Counted from the first letter of the stretch, positions 55,657 to 64,000 are shown. The stretch is 64,000 bases of DNA from Bradyrhizobium sp. 139 (GCF_023074175.1 NZ_JADPKS010000011.1:1-64000), one strand, 5' to 3'. Numbers and translations: made by a program. Notes: a model not told the origin generated them from the letters alone.

Positions 55657-55971
55657 GTGCGAGCGCAGACGACGCTATTCTCTTGCATTGCGACTTTTTC
55701 GCTTTCCGCTGTTTCTGTTGCACATGCCGAAAGCGGTCTTGCTTCATACTACGGCTACGGAAAGGCCGGCAAAGCTGGCGAGTTGACCTGCGCGCATCGA
55801 ACGCGCCCCTTCGGCAGTGTTCTGAGGGTGTCCTATGGCAGCCGCTCGATCCAATGCCGCGTCAATGATCGAGGACCGTTCATCCGGGGCCGTATCGTCG
55901 ATCTCTCCGTCCCCGCCGCCCGCGCGCTTGGCATGATGAGTGCCGGCGTGGTCCGCGTCTCGGTGGATTAG
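55657..55971 (+). CDS. Short RlpA-like double-psi beta-barrel protein, exported
   Basis: A 104-aa protein with a signal peptide (about residues 1-24, ending AHAE) followed by an almost bare RlpA domain: GLASYYGYGKAGKAGELTCAH, CRVNDRGPFIRGRIVDLSVPAARALGM. Two Cys in the mature part could form a disulfide. GTG start. It is related to the lipoprotein at 41705 but lacks the lipobox and N-terminal extension. Confidence 0.85.
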   Translation: MRAQTTLFSCIATFSLSAVSVAHAESGLASYYGYGKAGKAGELTCAHRTRPFGSVLRVSYGSRSIQCRVNDRGPFIRGRIVDLSVPAARALGMMSAGVVRVSVD

Positions 55972-56018
55972 GCCCGCAAGGGCGCTATAGTGCCGCCTAG
56001 ACAAGGCTGAGGGGCGCT

Positions 56019-57188
56019 ATGGCTGGGATCAGGGTAGGGCTGGTGGGCTGCGGCTTCGTGTCGGAGCTGCACATGCATGCGTTCCGGCGCGTCTACGGCG
56101 TGGATGTCGAGGTCGCCGCCGTGGCTGCGCGCGGCGACCGCGTCGTCGAGTTCGCCGGCCGCCACCAGATCGCGCGGGTCTATCGCAGCTTCGCCGAACT
56201 GGTGGCGGACCGCGAACTCGACGTCATCGACATCTGCACCCCGCCCAACCTCCATGCCGAGATGATCGTAGCCAGCATGCAGGCCGGCAAGCATGTCATC
56301 TGCGAGAAGCCGTTTGCCGGCTATTTCGGCCGCGCAGGCGATGCGCAGCCGATCGGCAAGCGCGTGCCGAAGGCGCTGATGTATGAGCGGGTGCTCGAGG
56401 AGATGGACGCGACGCGGGTCGCGATCGAGCGCACCGGAAAACTCTTCATGTATGCCGAGGACTGGATCTACGCACCGGCGGTGACCAAGACCGCGGAGAT
56501 CATCAAGGCGACGAAAGACAAGATCCTGTTCATGAAGGGCGAGGAGAGCCATTCCGGCTCGCACGCGGCGCATGCCGCGCAATGGGCGATGACCGGCGGC
56601 GGCTCGCTGATCCGCATGGGCTGCCATCCGCTCTCGGCCGTGCTCTACCTCAAGCAGGTCGAGGCCAAGGCGCGCGGCGAGACCATCCGCGTCGCCAGCG
56701 TCACCGGCGACGTCGGCAACGTCACGGCGGTCCTGAAGCCGGAGGAGCGCACCTACATCAAGGCCAACCCGATCGACGTCGAGGATTGGGGCACGCTGAC
56801 CGCGACGTTTTCGGACGGCACCAAGGCCACCGTGTTCTCCGGCGACATGACCATGGGCGGCGTGCGCAACCTGATCGAGACGTACACGAGCGGCGGTTCG
56901 CTGTTCGCTAACATCACGCCGAACACGCATCTGATGAGCTACCAGACCTCCGAGGAGAAGCTTGCCAGCGTCTACATCACTGAGAAGGTCGACCGCAAAA
57001 CCGGCTGGCAATATGTCTGCCTCGAGGAGGAGTGGACGCGCGGCTATCTCCAGGAGATCCAGGATTTCATGGAATGCGCCGCCACGGGGCGGCAGCCGCT
57101 GTCGGATTTGGCGCTGGCGCACGAGACGATCAAGGTGAATTACGCGGGATACTGGGCGGCGGAGGAGGGGCGACGGGTGGTGGTGTAG
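56019..57188 (+). CDS. Gfo/Idh/MocA-family oxidoreductase
   Basis: A 389-aa NAD(P)-dependent dehydrogenase acting on a sugar or related polyol. N-terminal Rossmann motif GLVGCGFVSELH (residues 7-18), then DVIDICTPPNLHAEM and HVICEKPFAG (the catalytic Lys of EKP). The C-terminal half is the beta-sheet substrate domain. ATG after GAGGGGC. It ends beside repeat copy 2. Substrate unknown. Confidence 0.92.
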   Translation: MAGIRVGLVGCGFVSELHMHAFRRVYGVDVEVAAVAARGDRVVEFAGRHQIARVYRSFAELVADRELDVIDICTPPNLHAEMIVASMQAGKHVICEKPFAGYFGRAGDAQPIGKRVPKALMYERVLEEMDATRVAIERTGKLFMYAEDWIYAPAVTKTAEIIKATKDKILFMKGEESHSGSHAAHAAQWAMTGGGSLIRMGCHPLSAVLYLKQVEAKARGETIRVASVTGDVGNVTAVLKPEERTYIKANPIDVEDWGTLTATFSDGTKATVFSGDMTMGGVRNLIETYTSGGSLFANITPNTHLMSYQTSEEKLASVYITEKVDRKTGWQYVCLEEEWTRGYLQEIQDFMECAATGRQPLSDLALAHETIKVNYAGYWAAEEGRRVVV

Positions 57189-57235
57189 GGCCGCTGCTCT
57201 CTTACCCTCCCCTGGAGGGCAGGGCTATCGCATAC

Positions 57236-57429
57236 GACATCTCGGAGGGACCTGAGCGAGCGCCTCGTCCTTCGAGACGACCGCTTCGCGGTCTCCTCAG
57301 GATGAGGCTTAGCTGCATCGGTCTCCGTTGAAATTGCTGCCGCGTACTCGTCCCTCATCCTGAGGGCCCGCCATAGGCGGGCGTCTCGAAGGATGGCCGC
57401 AGCCGAGCCTCCAGCCACGTGTTTCTTCA
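57236..57429. repeat. 194-bp intergenic repeat, copy 2 (matches 46524-46717)
   Basis: Nearly identical to 46524-46717 (about six substitutions, no gaps) and in the same orientation. It fills much of the 319-bp gap 57189-57507. It contains the two palindromic modules described for copy 1. No gene lies here. Confidence 0.9.
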
Positions 57430-57507
57430 TATGCGATAGCCGTGTATATGCGATTGCCTTGCCGCAAGCGGGGCGAGGGAGCGCAGTCGCGTGCGTCGTC
57501 TAGTCAG

Positions 57508-58818
57508 CTACGTCCCGTAAGTCGAGCCCTTCGGCAGCGGAAACACCGGGTCTTGCGTGCGGATATTCGTCGGCCACACCACCGAGATGTGCTCGCCGGC
57601 GTTCTGCATCACGACCGGCGTCGAACGCTCGTTCTGGCCCGACAACGGCGTGCCCGGCGGGAAGAATTTGACGCCATAGCCCTGGATGGTGCCGCCGGCG
57701 GGGATGTCGACGTCGAGCGCGGCCTTGCGAATGGCCTCGGGCTCGAAGCTGCCGTATTTCTCCTTGGCGACCGGCAGCACGTTGTTGAGCAGCACCCAAG
57801 TCTGGTTGAAGCCCATCGAGCAGTGCGGCGGCACGTCGGTGGCACCGGTCTTGGCCTGGTAGCGCGCGACCATGGTCTTGGTCAGATCGCCGATACCCGG
57901 CGCAAGTTTTGACGGATCGAGCAACTGCGCGGGCACCGGATCGATGTTGCAGAAATTGTCGATGTCGGGCCCGAAGGTCGCGCGCAGCTTGTCGAGCTGG
58001 CTGTAGCCGGCGCCCGCGCCGAACAGCATCTTGAATCGCAGTCCGCTCTCGCGGGCCTGACGCAGGAACAGGGTGATGTCGGGATTGTAGCCGGCATGCG
58101 AGATCACATCGACCTTGGCGCGCTTGAGCTTGGTCACAAGCACCGAGAGGTCGGGCGCGGAAGCCGAATAGCCTTCGCGCATCACCACCTGGATGCCCGC
58201 CTGCTTGGCATAGGCCTCGTCGGCCGCGGCGACGCCGACGCCGTAAGGGCCGTCCTCGTGGATCAGCGCGACCTTGACGTCCTTCGGGTCCATGCCGAGC
58301 TTGCCTTGCGCGTGCTCGGCGACGAAGCCCGCAAAGGCCTGGCCGTATTGATCGGAATGGATCTGCGCGCGAAACACATATTGCAGGTTCTTGTCCTTGA
58401 ACACGGCGGTCGAGACCGCAGTCGTGATCCAGAGAATCTTCTTCTGCTGCTCGACTTTCGCCGCCATCGGCACCGCATGCGCGCTGGAATACACGCCGTT
58501 GATGATGTCGATCTTCTCCTGGCTGATCAGCCGCTCGGCCTCGTTGATCGCCACGTCGGCCTTGCTCTGTGAGTCCGCGGCGACCGGCACGATTTTGGTT
58601 TTGCCACCGATGCCACCTTTCTCGTTGACAAGGTCGATGGCGATCTGGGCACCGACCGAGGAGGCGACCGAGCCGCCGGCGGCGAACGGACCGGTGAGGT
58701 CGTAGATCAGGCCGATACGCAATGTCTCGGCTTGCGCCTTTGCCCGCGTCCAATCGAGGCTGAGTGCGGCGGCCGCAGCCGCCGAGGTCTTCAGCAGCGT
58801 CCTGCGTGAAGTCGGCAT
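57508..58818 (-). CDS. HAAT-family ABC substrate-binding protein with Tat-like signal
   Basis: A 436-aa binding protein with a twin-arginine-type signal (SRRTLLKTSAAAAA) and mature start ETLRIGLIYDLTGPFAAGG. It has the pattern of the protein at 29662 (DSQSKADVAINEAERLISQEKIDIINGVYSSAHAVPMAA versus DAQSKPDIAINESVRLLEQE). No ATPase or permease gene is next to it in this direction, and a hairpin separates it from the gene upstream, so it may share a transporter with another operon. Confidence 0.92.
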   Translation of the reverse strand: MPTSRRTLLKTSAAAAAALSLDWTRAKAQAETLRIGLIYDLTGPFAAGGSVASSVGAQIAIDLVNEKGGIGGKTKIVPVAADSQSKADVAINEAERLISQEKIDIINGVYSSAHAVPMAAKVEQQKKILWITTAVSTAVFKDKNLQYVFRAQIHSDQYGQAFAGFVAEHAQGKLGMDPKDVKVALIHEDGPYGVGVAAADEAYAKQAGIQVVMREGYSASAPDLSVLVTKLKRAKVDVISHAGYNPDITLFLRQARESGLRFKMLFGAGAGYSQLDKLRATFGPDIDNFCNIDPVPAQLLDPSKLAPGIGDLTKTMVARYQAKTGATDVPPHCSMGFNQTWVLLNNVLPVAKEKYGSFEPEAIRKAALDVDIPAGGTIQGYGVKFFPPGTPLSGQNERSTPVVMQNAGEHISVVWPTNIRTQDPVFPLPKGSTYGT

Positions 58819-58961
58819 CGTTATCCTCCCTCTGAACCGTCTTTATGACTGGCTTATTTTTTTTGCGAAGTATTCAGAGCGGGCAGTGGAAAGTCAACAC
58901 CGCCCAAGGTCGATACCAGCGGCCGCGGCACACAACGCAGCTGCGAAAGAACAAGGAAACA

Positions 58962-58990
58962 GCCCACCGCTCCCAGGCGGAGCGATGGGC
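58962..58990 (-). terminator. Hairpin after the second HAAT operon
   Basis: Arms GCCCACCGCTCC (58962-58973) and GGAGCGATGGGC (58979-58990) pair with one mismatch. On the minus strand it lies 20 bp after the stop at 59010 and is followed by TGTTTCCTTGTTC, a weak T-rich tract. Confidence 0.6.
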
Positions 58991-59009
58991 CGATGTTGGT
59001 GCGAGGTGA

Positions 59010-60251
59010 CTACTGCGACAGTTTCACGAAGCTCGGAAACTTCATCTTGCCTTCCGCGATCTTCTCCGGCCAGACCACGATCTGCTTGCCGTCCTGCCAC
59101 TGGAAGACGAGGCCGGACACGGTTGTGGGGCCGGACTTGATGCCATGGGTGAACTCGTCGTCCTTGCCGTAGAACTGGATGCGGCCGATCGTGCCCTCGT
59201 AGTCGGTCTTCTCGAGTTCAGTGACCATCTTGTCGGAATCGGTCGAGCCGGCGCGCTTGATGGCCTCGGTGATGAAGTACACCTCGTCATAGGCGGTGTA
59301 GCCGGTGTAGGCCGGCGGCGTGCCGAACTTGGCCTTGAAGGCAGCTGCGAACGGTTTCGTCTTCGGCGTCACCGCGACGTCGGGCGTTGCGACCGCCAGC
59401 GACGGCACGCCGTCGGCAGCGCCATTGGTGTCCTTCCAGAAGGTCGGGCTCAGCGCCTGCGCGCTGATGCCGAACATCGGGATCGGCACCTGCTGGTTCT
59501 TCCACTGCACCGTCGGCTGCACGCCGACATGCGAGATGCCGGTGACGATCACGTCGGGCTTCTTGCCCTCGATGTTGTTGAAGATCGGCGTGAAGTCGGT
59601 GGTATCGGGCGAGAAGCGAACATGCTCGACGACCTTGAGGCCAGCCTTGGGCAGGCACGCCTCGTAGCCGACATCGAGCGGCTTGGTCCAGGCCGCGTCC
59701 TCGCTCATGATCGCGACCGTCTTGAACTTGAGCTTGTCGACCAGGAGATCCTTGGCGGCATCGCAGACGAGCTGGGCCTGCGCAGCCGAAGTCAGATAGC
59801 CGTGGAAGGTGTACTTGTTCTTCTCGTAGTCGTTGTGGATTGCCTTGGTGATCTCGTTCGAGGCGGCGCCCGGTGTGATCAGCGGCATCTTCAGCCGCGC
59901 CGCCCAGGGCTCGAGCGCCAGCACGACCTCGCTGATGTAGCTGGCGATCACCGCCGAAACCTTGTCCTCGCTCACCGCGCGCTGGAACGCACGCACCGAG
60001 TCGGCCGACGAGCTCTTGTTGTCATAGGTGACGATCTCGATCTTGCGGCCGAGGATGCCGCCCTTGGCATTGATCTCGTCGGCGGCGATCTGCGCGCCGC
60101 CAGGTGTCGCGGCCCCGGCGATCGACTGCACCTCGGCGATGACGCCGATCTTGATCGGATCGTTCGATTGCGCGTAGGCGGGGGCGGCGAGGCACAGCGC
60201 GAGCGCTGAGGCGAGAAGGAAGTTGCCGCTCAAATTCGTCGATGGTCGCAT
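59010..60251 (-). CDS. HAAT-family ABC substrate-binding protein
   Basis: A 413-aa periplasmic binding protein with signal peptide (ending AYAQ, about residue 28) and mature start NDPIKIGVIAEVQSIAGAATPGG. Typical features: VTYDNKSSSADSVRAFQRAV and the C-terminal YEGTIGRIQFYGKDDEFTHGIK. ATG at 60251 follows AAGGGAAA; the upstream frame is open but not signal-like. It is closely related to the partial protein at the window end. Last gene of the second HAAT operon. Confidence 0.93.
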   Translation of the reverse strand: MRPSTNLSGNFLLASALALCLAAPAYAQSNDPIKIGVIAEVQSIAGAATPGGAQIAADEINAKGGILGRKIEIVTYDNKSSSADSVRAFQRAVSEDKVSAVIASYISEVVLALEPWAARLKMPLITPGAASNEITKAIHNDYEKNKYTFHGYLTSAAQAQLVCDAAKDLLVDKLKFKTVAIMSEDAAWTKPLDVGYEACLPKAGLKVVEHVRFSPDTTDFTPIFNNIEGKKPDVIVTGISHVGVQPTVQWKNQQVPIPMFGISAQALSPTFWKDTNGAADGVPSLAVATPDVAVTPKTKPFAAAFKAKFGTPPAYTGYTAYDEVYFITEAIKRAGSTDSDKMVTELEKTDYEGTIGRIQFYGKDDEFTHGIKSGPTTVSGLVFQWQDGKQIVVWPEKIAEGKMKFPSFVKLSQ

Positions 60252-60291
60252 GGTCGTTTCCCTTTCTTGCTTTGTTGCTGATACGCGCGAA

Positions 60292-61776
60292 TTAGAGAAA
60301 GTCGGCGCCGGCCTCGGCGGCGAAGCGTCCGGGATCGCCCTCCCAGACGATCCTTGCATGCTCCAGCACATAGACGCGGTCGGCATGCGGCAGCGCGAAG
60401 GTCACGTTCTGCTCGCCGAGCAGCACCGTGATCGACGTGGTCTGCCGCAGCTTCTCCAGCGCCTTGGACAATTGCTCGAGGATGACGGGGGCGAGGCCCA
60501 GCGTCGGCTCGTCCAGGATCAGGATCTGCGGCTGCATCATCAACGCGCGGCCGATCGCGAGCATCTGCTGCTCGCCGCCGGAGAGCGTCTGCGCCAATTG
60601 GCCCTGGCGTTCTTTGAGGATCGGGAACAGCTCGAACAGCCAGGCGAGCTGTGCCGCGCGCTTGTCGTCGGCCAGATGCTGACCGCCGAGATCGAGGTTT
60701 TCGCGCACGCTCATCTCGCCGAACAGTTCGCGCGATTCCGGGCATTGCACGAGGCCACTGCGGGCAATTTTCGCCGGGCTCGTGCCGCGCAGCTTGTCGC
60801 CGCCGCGTGCGATCTCGCCGCTATAGGGCAGGAAGCCGGAGATGGTGTTGAACAGCGTGGTCTTGCCGGCGCCGTTGAGGCCGACAATGGAGACGAACTC
60901 GCCCTCGTGAATGTGGATCGAGACGTTCTCCAGCGCCTGCGCCTTGCCGTAGAAAACGCTGACATTCTCGACCTGGAGCAGCGGCACCTTATCCTTGAAG
61001 CTGGTCTCGGGCCGCGCATGGGTCTCGATGGCGCCGCCGAGATAGACCCGGCGCACCGTCTCGTTCTTCATGACTTCGTCGGCCTTGCCGGTGACGATCT
61101 CCTCGCCGAGATACATCGCGAGCACGCGGTCGACGAGAGCCGCGACGCTCTTGACGTTGTGGTCGACCAGCATCACGGCGCGGCCCTCGTCGCGAAAGCT
61201 GCGGATCAGGTCGGAGAAGACATCGACCTCGGCCCGCGTCAGTCCGGCGAAGGGTTCGTCCACCAGCACGACTTTCGGGTCACGCGCGATGGCCTTCGCA
61301 AGCTCAAGCCGGCGCAAATCGGCGAACGGCAGCGTTGGCGGGCGGCGGTTCATGACGGAGCCGAGCCCGACGCGGTCGGCGATCCACTTGGCGCGTTCGA
61401 CCAGCGCCTTGTCCGGGAACAGCATGAACAGGCTGTCCGGCAACAGCGCGACCATGATGTTTTCCAGCACCGTCTGCCGGTTCAGTGGCCGCGAGTGCTG
61501 GAACACCATGCCGAAGCCTTTGCGTGCGATCTTGTGCGCGGGAAGGCCGGCCACGTTCTCGCCCTCGAAAATCACCTCGCCGGCGGTTGGGCGCTCGATG
61601 CCCATCACGCTCTTCATCGCGGTGGATTTGCCCGAGCCATTCGGCCCGATCAGGCCAAAAATCTCGCCGCTATTGACCTCGAAGCCGAGGTTCTTGACCG
61701 CCGTCAATCCGCCGAAGCGCTTTGTGAGGCCGCGGACTTCGAGCACGGGACGGTTTGAAAGCCTCTGATCCATCAC
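60292..61776 (-). CDS. Fused LivG-LivF: double ATPase of a HAAT transporter
   Basis: A 494-aa fusion of the two nucleotide-binding subunits normally encoded separately. Domain 1 (about 10-250): Walker A GPNGSGKST, LivG-type loop FQHSRPLNRQTVLENI, weak signature LPFADLRRLELAKAI, Walker B KVVLVDEPFAGL. Domain 2 (about 265-490): Walker A GLNGAGKTT, LSGGEQQMLAIGRAL, QILILDEPTLGLAP, GEQNVTFAL. The linker is short (PETSFKDKVPLL). Start overlaps the livM stop (ATGA). The gene upstream in the operon is livM, and the next downstream is the binding protein at 59010. Confidence 0.93.
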   Translation of the reverse strand: MMDQRLSNRPVLEVRGLTKRFGGLTAVKNLGFEVNSGEIFGLIGPNGSGKSTAMKSVMGIERPTAGEVIFEGENVAGLPAHKIARKGFGMVFQHSRPLNRQTVLENIMVALLPDSLFMLFPDKALVERAKWIADRVGLGSVMNRRPPTLPFADLRRLELAKAIARDPKVVLVDEPFAGLTRAEVDVFSDLIRSFRDEGRAVMLVDHNVKSVAALVDRVLAMYLGEEIVTGKADEVMKNETVRRVYLGGAIETHARPETSFKDKVPLLQVENVSVFYGKAQALENVSIHIHEGEFVSIVGLNGAGKTTLFNTISGFLPYSGEIARGGDKLRGTSPAKIARSGLVQCPESRELFGEMSVRENLDLGGQHLADDKRAAQLAWLFELFPILKERQGQLAQTLSGGEQQMLAIGRALMMQPQILILDEPTLGLAPVILEQLSKALEKLRQTTSITVLLGEQNVTFALPHADRVYVLEHARIVWEGDPGRFAAEAGADFL

Positions 61777-62699
61777 GAACGCGCCTCGCGCGAGAGGGCC
61801 GCTCCGAGGAAGCCGCCGGGGAAGAACAGCACGACGAGCAACGCAACCGCCGAGACGATGAAAGTCGCAAGCTCGCCGGTCGGCCGCAGGAATTCGCCGG
61901 CGACGATCAGGAAGATCGCGCCCAGCGCCGCGCCAAGCACGGTGCGCCGCCCGCCGAGCACGGCCGAGACGATCACGTTGACGCCGACCGCGACGTCGAC
62001 CACGGTCCCGACCGACGCGGTGCCGAAGTAGAACACGAGAAGCGCCCCCGACAGCCCCGAGAAGAACGCGCTGACGATGAAGGCGGCGAGCTTGTGCTTG
62101 ACGATATTGAAGCCGAGCGCGCCGGCCTGCACCGGATCCTGGCCGCTGGCCTGGAGCACGAGCCCGATCGGCGATTGCGACAGGCCATAGAGAATCGCCG
62201 CCGAGATCGTCATGAAGCCAAGCGCGATCCAGTAATTGACGCCGGCGTTGATGGAGATGACGTCGGGGATGGTGAGCCCGATCTCGCCGCCGGTGAGATC
62301 GGCAAACACGACGATGAAGTTCTGCAGCATCAGCACGGCGACCAGCGTAGTCAGGCCGAAATAGGGCCCGCGCACCCGCAGTGCCGGTAACGCCAGCACG
62401 AGGCCGGCGACGACGGAGGCCAGCGCGCCGAGCACGATGCAGAGATAGACCGACCAGCCGAACTGGGCATTCAGGATGCCGGCGGTGTAGGCGCCGACGC
62501 CGATCAAAAAGGTCGGACCGAAATTGACTTCGCCGGCGAAGCCGAACAGCAGGTCCCAGGCCATCGCGAACACGCCGAAATAGAACGCGACGGTGAGCAG
62601 TCCGAGCACATAGCCGGAAACGTAGAGCGGCAGCGTTGCCGCGATCACGACCAGCGCAAGCGATATGAAGAACAGCCGTGAGTTAAAGAAGCCGGTCAT
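61773..62699 (-). CDS. HAAT ABC transporter permease, LivM-like
   Basis: A 308-aa membrane protein with about nine spans. The motif FAGEVNFGPTFLIGVGAYTAGIL and the loop QASGQDPVQAGALGFNIVKHKL are LivM-type. Overlaps the LivG-LivF gene by 4 bp and follows livH after 1 bp. Confidence 0.92.
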   Translation of the reverse strand: MTGFFNSRLFFISLALVVIAATLPLYVSGYVLGLLTVAFYFGVFAMAWDLLFGFAGEVNFGPTFLIGVGAYTAGILNAQFGWSVYLCIVLGALASVVAGLVLALPALRVRGPYFGLTTLVAVLMLQNFIVVFADLTGGEIGLTIPDVISINAGVNYWIALGFMTISAAILYGLSQSPIGLVLQASGQDPVQAGALGFNIVKHKLAAFIVSAFFSGLSGALLVFYFGTASVGTVVDVAVGVNVIVSAVLGGRRTVLGAALGAIFLIVAGEFLRPTGELATFIVSAVALLVVLFFPGGFLGAALSREARS

Positions 62700-62700
62700 C

Positions 62701-63576
62701 TCAGCGTCTCCCCAGAAGGCCCTGGGGCCGGATGTACATCACGAAGACAAGCAGCAGCAGCGCCGGAATGGTGCGGTAGGCCGGCGAGACCAGATAGGCC
62801 GTGAGGGTTTCGAGATAACCGACCACGAAGGCCGCGATCAGCGAGCCGGAGACGCTGCCGAGGCCGCCGAGCACCACGATCGAGAACGCACTCGCGGTCA
62901 GCGGTCCGACGCTATAGGAGCTGACGCCGAGAAACATTCCGAGCAACACGCCGGCAATGCCGGCGAGGATGCCGTAGATTGCCCAGACCACGATGTAGAT
63001 GTTGGTGAGCTCGAGGCCGAGAAGGGTGACGCCGCGCGGGTTCATCGAGGCCGCCAGCACCGCCTTGCCGGTGCGTGTGCGGTTCACCAGCAGCCACAAC
63101 AACGCGATCACGAGGCAGCACACGATTGCCGTAAAAATCTCGTTTTTGGGCGTGCGGACGCCGAGGATCTCGACGACGCCTTCGACGATCGGCAGCACCG
63201 TCTTGGCGTTGTTGGTGAAGAAATAGGCGATCAACTCCTGGATCATGATGCCCCAGAGCAGCGTGCCGGTGAGGACGAAGATCTCCTTCTCCTCATTGGG
63301 GATGCGCCGGGAATCCTGAATCGGCTTCACGACCGCGAAGTAGGTCGCAAAGGCGGTGAGGAGGGCGACGGCGACCCCGATCAGCGCGCCGGCATAGGTG
63401 CCGACATTGAGCACGCTGGCGGCGGCCCAGGCCGCCACTGCTGCCGCCACCATGATCGCACCGTGAGAGAGATTGAGGACGCCGGAGACGCCGAAGATGA
63501 GGGTGAAGCCGGTGGCACCGAGAGCGTAGAGGGCGCTGATGGCAAAGCCATCGATCAATATCTGGAAAGCTCGCAT
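62701..63576 (-). CDS. HAAT ABC transporter permease, LivH-like
   Basis: A 291-aa membrane protein. LGATGFTLIFGVSGVLNLSHGAIMVAAAVAAW near the start and the loop LAASMNPRGVTLLGLELTNIYI are LivH features. A strong hairpin (63646-63670) separates it from the upstream binding-protein gene. Confidence 0.92.
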   Translation of the reverse strand: MRAFQILIDGFAISALYALGATGFTLIFGVSGVLNLSHGAIMVAAAVAAWAAASVLNVGTYAGALIGVAVALLTAFATYFAVVKPIQDSRRIPNEEKEIFVLTGTLLWGIMIQELIAYFFTNNAKTVLPIVEGVVEILGVRTPKNEIFTAIVCCLVIALLWLLVNRTRTGKAVLAASMNPRGVTLLGLELTNIYIVVWAIYGILAGIAGVLLGMFLGVSSYSVGPLTASAFSIVVLGGLGSVSGSLIAAFVVGYLETLTAYLVSPAYRTIPALLLLVFVMYIRPQGLLGRR

Positions 63577-63645
63577 CTATGATTGGCCGGGTGGCAGCCA
63601 AGCTGCCGCTTTGAGGGAAGGTGCTGCGGGGAGCCGCATGTGGAA

Positions 63646-63670
63646 GCTCCCGGGAGGTGGTCCCGGGAGC
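63646..63670. terminator. Strong hairpin between binding protein and livH
   Basis: Perfect 10-bp stem GCTCCCGGGA (63646-63655) and TCCCGGGAGC (63661-63670), 5-nt loop. No T-run, so it is more likely a transcript-stabilising or attenuating stem than a full terminator. It lies just after the binding protein's stop codon. Confidence 0.6.
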
Positions 63671-63678
63671 ATTTGCTG

Positions 63679-64000
63679 CTAGTTGCTGAGCTTGATGAAG
63701 CCGGGGAACTTGACGTCGACCTTGGCGACGTCCTTGGGCCAGACTGCGCTTTGCTTGCCGCCCTGCCATTGCAGCATCAGCCCGGTGATGAGCCCCTTGC
63801 CGTACTTGATCGAGTGGGTGAACTGATCGTCCTTGCCGTAGAACTGGACACGCCCGATGGTGCCTTCCCAGTCGGTCTTCTCGAGCGCGTCGACCAGCTT
63901 GTCGGCCTCGGTCGAGCCCGCCCGCTTCACCGCGTCGGCGATGTAATAGACTTCGTCATAGGCGGTGTAGCCGGCATAAGACGGATAGTTGCCGAATTTC
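63679..64000 (-). CDS. HAAT-family ABC substrate-binding protein, C-terminal part (cut by window end)
   Basis: The last about 107 residues of a periplasmic binding protein; the start lies beyond 64000. The visible part begins KFGNYPSYAGYTAYDEVYYIADAVKRAGS and ends WEGTIGRVQFYGKDDQFTHSIK, then FPGFIKLSN, closely matching the protein at 59010. As the first gene before livH it is probably the main binding protein of the second operon. Confidence 0.9.
   Translation of the reverse strand, partial: KFGNYPSYAGYTAYDEVYYIADAVKRAGSTEADKLVDALEKTDWEGTIGRVQFYGKDDQFTHSIKYGKGLITGLMLQWQGGKQSAVWPKDVAKVDVKFPGFIKLSN

Overview
The window is GC-rich, densely packed alphaproteobacterial chromosome. The intergenic palindromic repeats, the large number of ABC importers, and several small proteins with no family I recognise all suggest Bradyrhizobium or a close relative. 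This is inferred from gene content and sequence style, not from a database search. I saw no rRNA, tRNA, CRISPR array, phage module or complete insertion sequence.

Layout, left to right. (1) 0.3-3.6 kb: a small hypothetical gene, then a leftward pair (DUF2946 protein and ZnuD-like TonB receptor) behind a near-perfect Zur-type palindrome; this looks like a zinc-uptake operon. (2) 3.7-10.5 kb: a leftward, overlapping MoxR / DUF58 / BatA-DUF4159 / large membrane protein operon. (3) 10.8-14.4 kb: a rightward, translationally coupled set (DUF1285, CoA-type Nudix, DUF6111, CCA-adding enzyme, TauE/SafE-like permease). (4) 14.6-18 kb: tiny ORFs, an orphan cyclic-nucleotide-binding domain, an HlyD adaptor with a small membrane partner, and a TetR remnant. 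(5) 18.1-24.1 kb: an LTA-synthase-like sulfatase-fold protein, an OpuB/EgtU-type importer (permease fused to binding protein, plus ATPase), and a divergent NitT/TauT-type ATPase and permease. (6) 24.2-29.6 kb: a cupin and a large autotransporter, then a NitT/TauT binding protein that probably belongs to the ATPase/permease pair upstream, then a Nudix protein. (7) 29.7-35.3 kb: a complete branched-chain-type (HAAT) importer operon ending in a PPK2 kinase that overlaps the last permease gene. (8) 36-43.3 kb: MscS-like channel, tripartite-tricarboxylate-type binding protein, NAD-malic enzyme, RlpA-like lipoprotein and small hypotheticals. (9) 43.4-52.7 kb: a Baeyer-Villiger monooxygenase fused to an HSL-type esterase, a type-B carboxylesterase without its nucleophile serine, SemiSWEET, the glgC-glgA pair and a Gly/Tyr-rich secreted protein. 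(10) 52.8-54.6 kb: a degraded sulfonate-utilisation region (three gene fragments) and a 159-bp MITE-like element with a target duplication. (11) 54.7-64 kb: CmcJ/NvfI-type oxidoreductase, a second RlpA-like protein, a Gfo/Idh/MocA dehydrogenase, a lone HAAT binding protein, and a second HAAT operon with fused LivG-LivF and two related binding proteins, the last cut by the window end.

The overall theme is nutrient scavenging: zinc, compatible solutes or related compounds, NitT/TauT substrates, two HAAT systems and one TTT binding protein, with storage metabolism (glycogen synthesis, polyphosphate use). The items I rate highest are the BVMO-esterase fusion with an altered fingerprint motif, the serine-less carboxylesterase, the Zur box, and the nested MITE beside the broken sulfonate genes.
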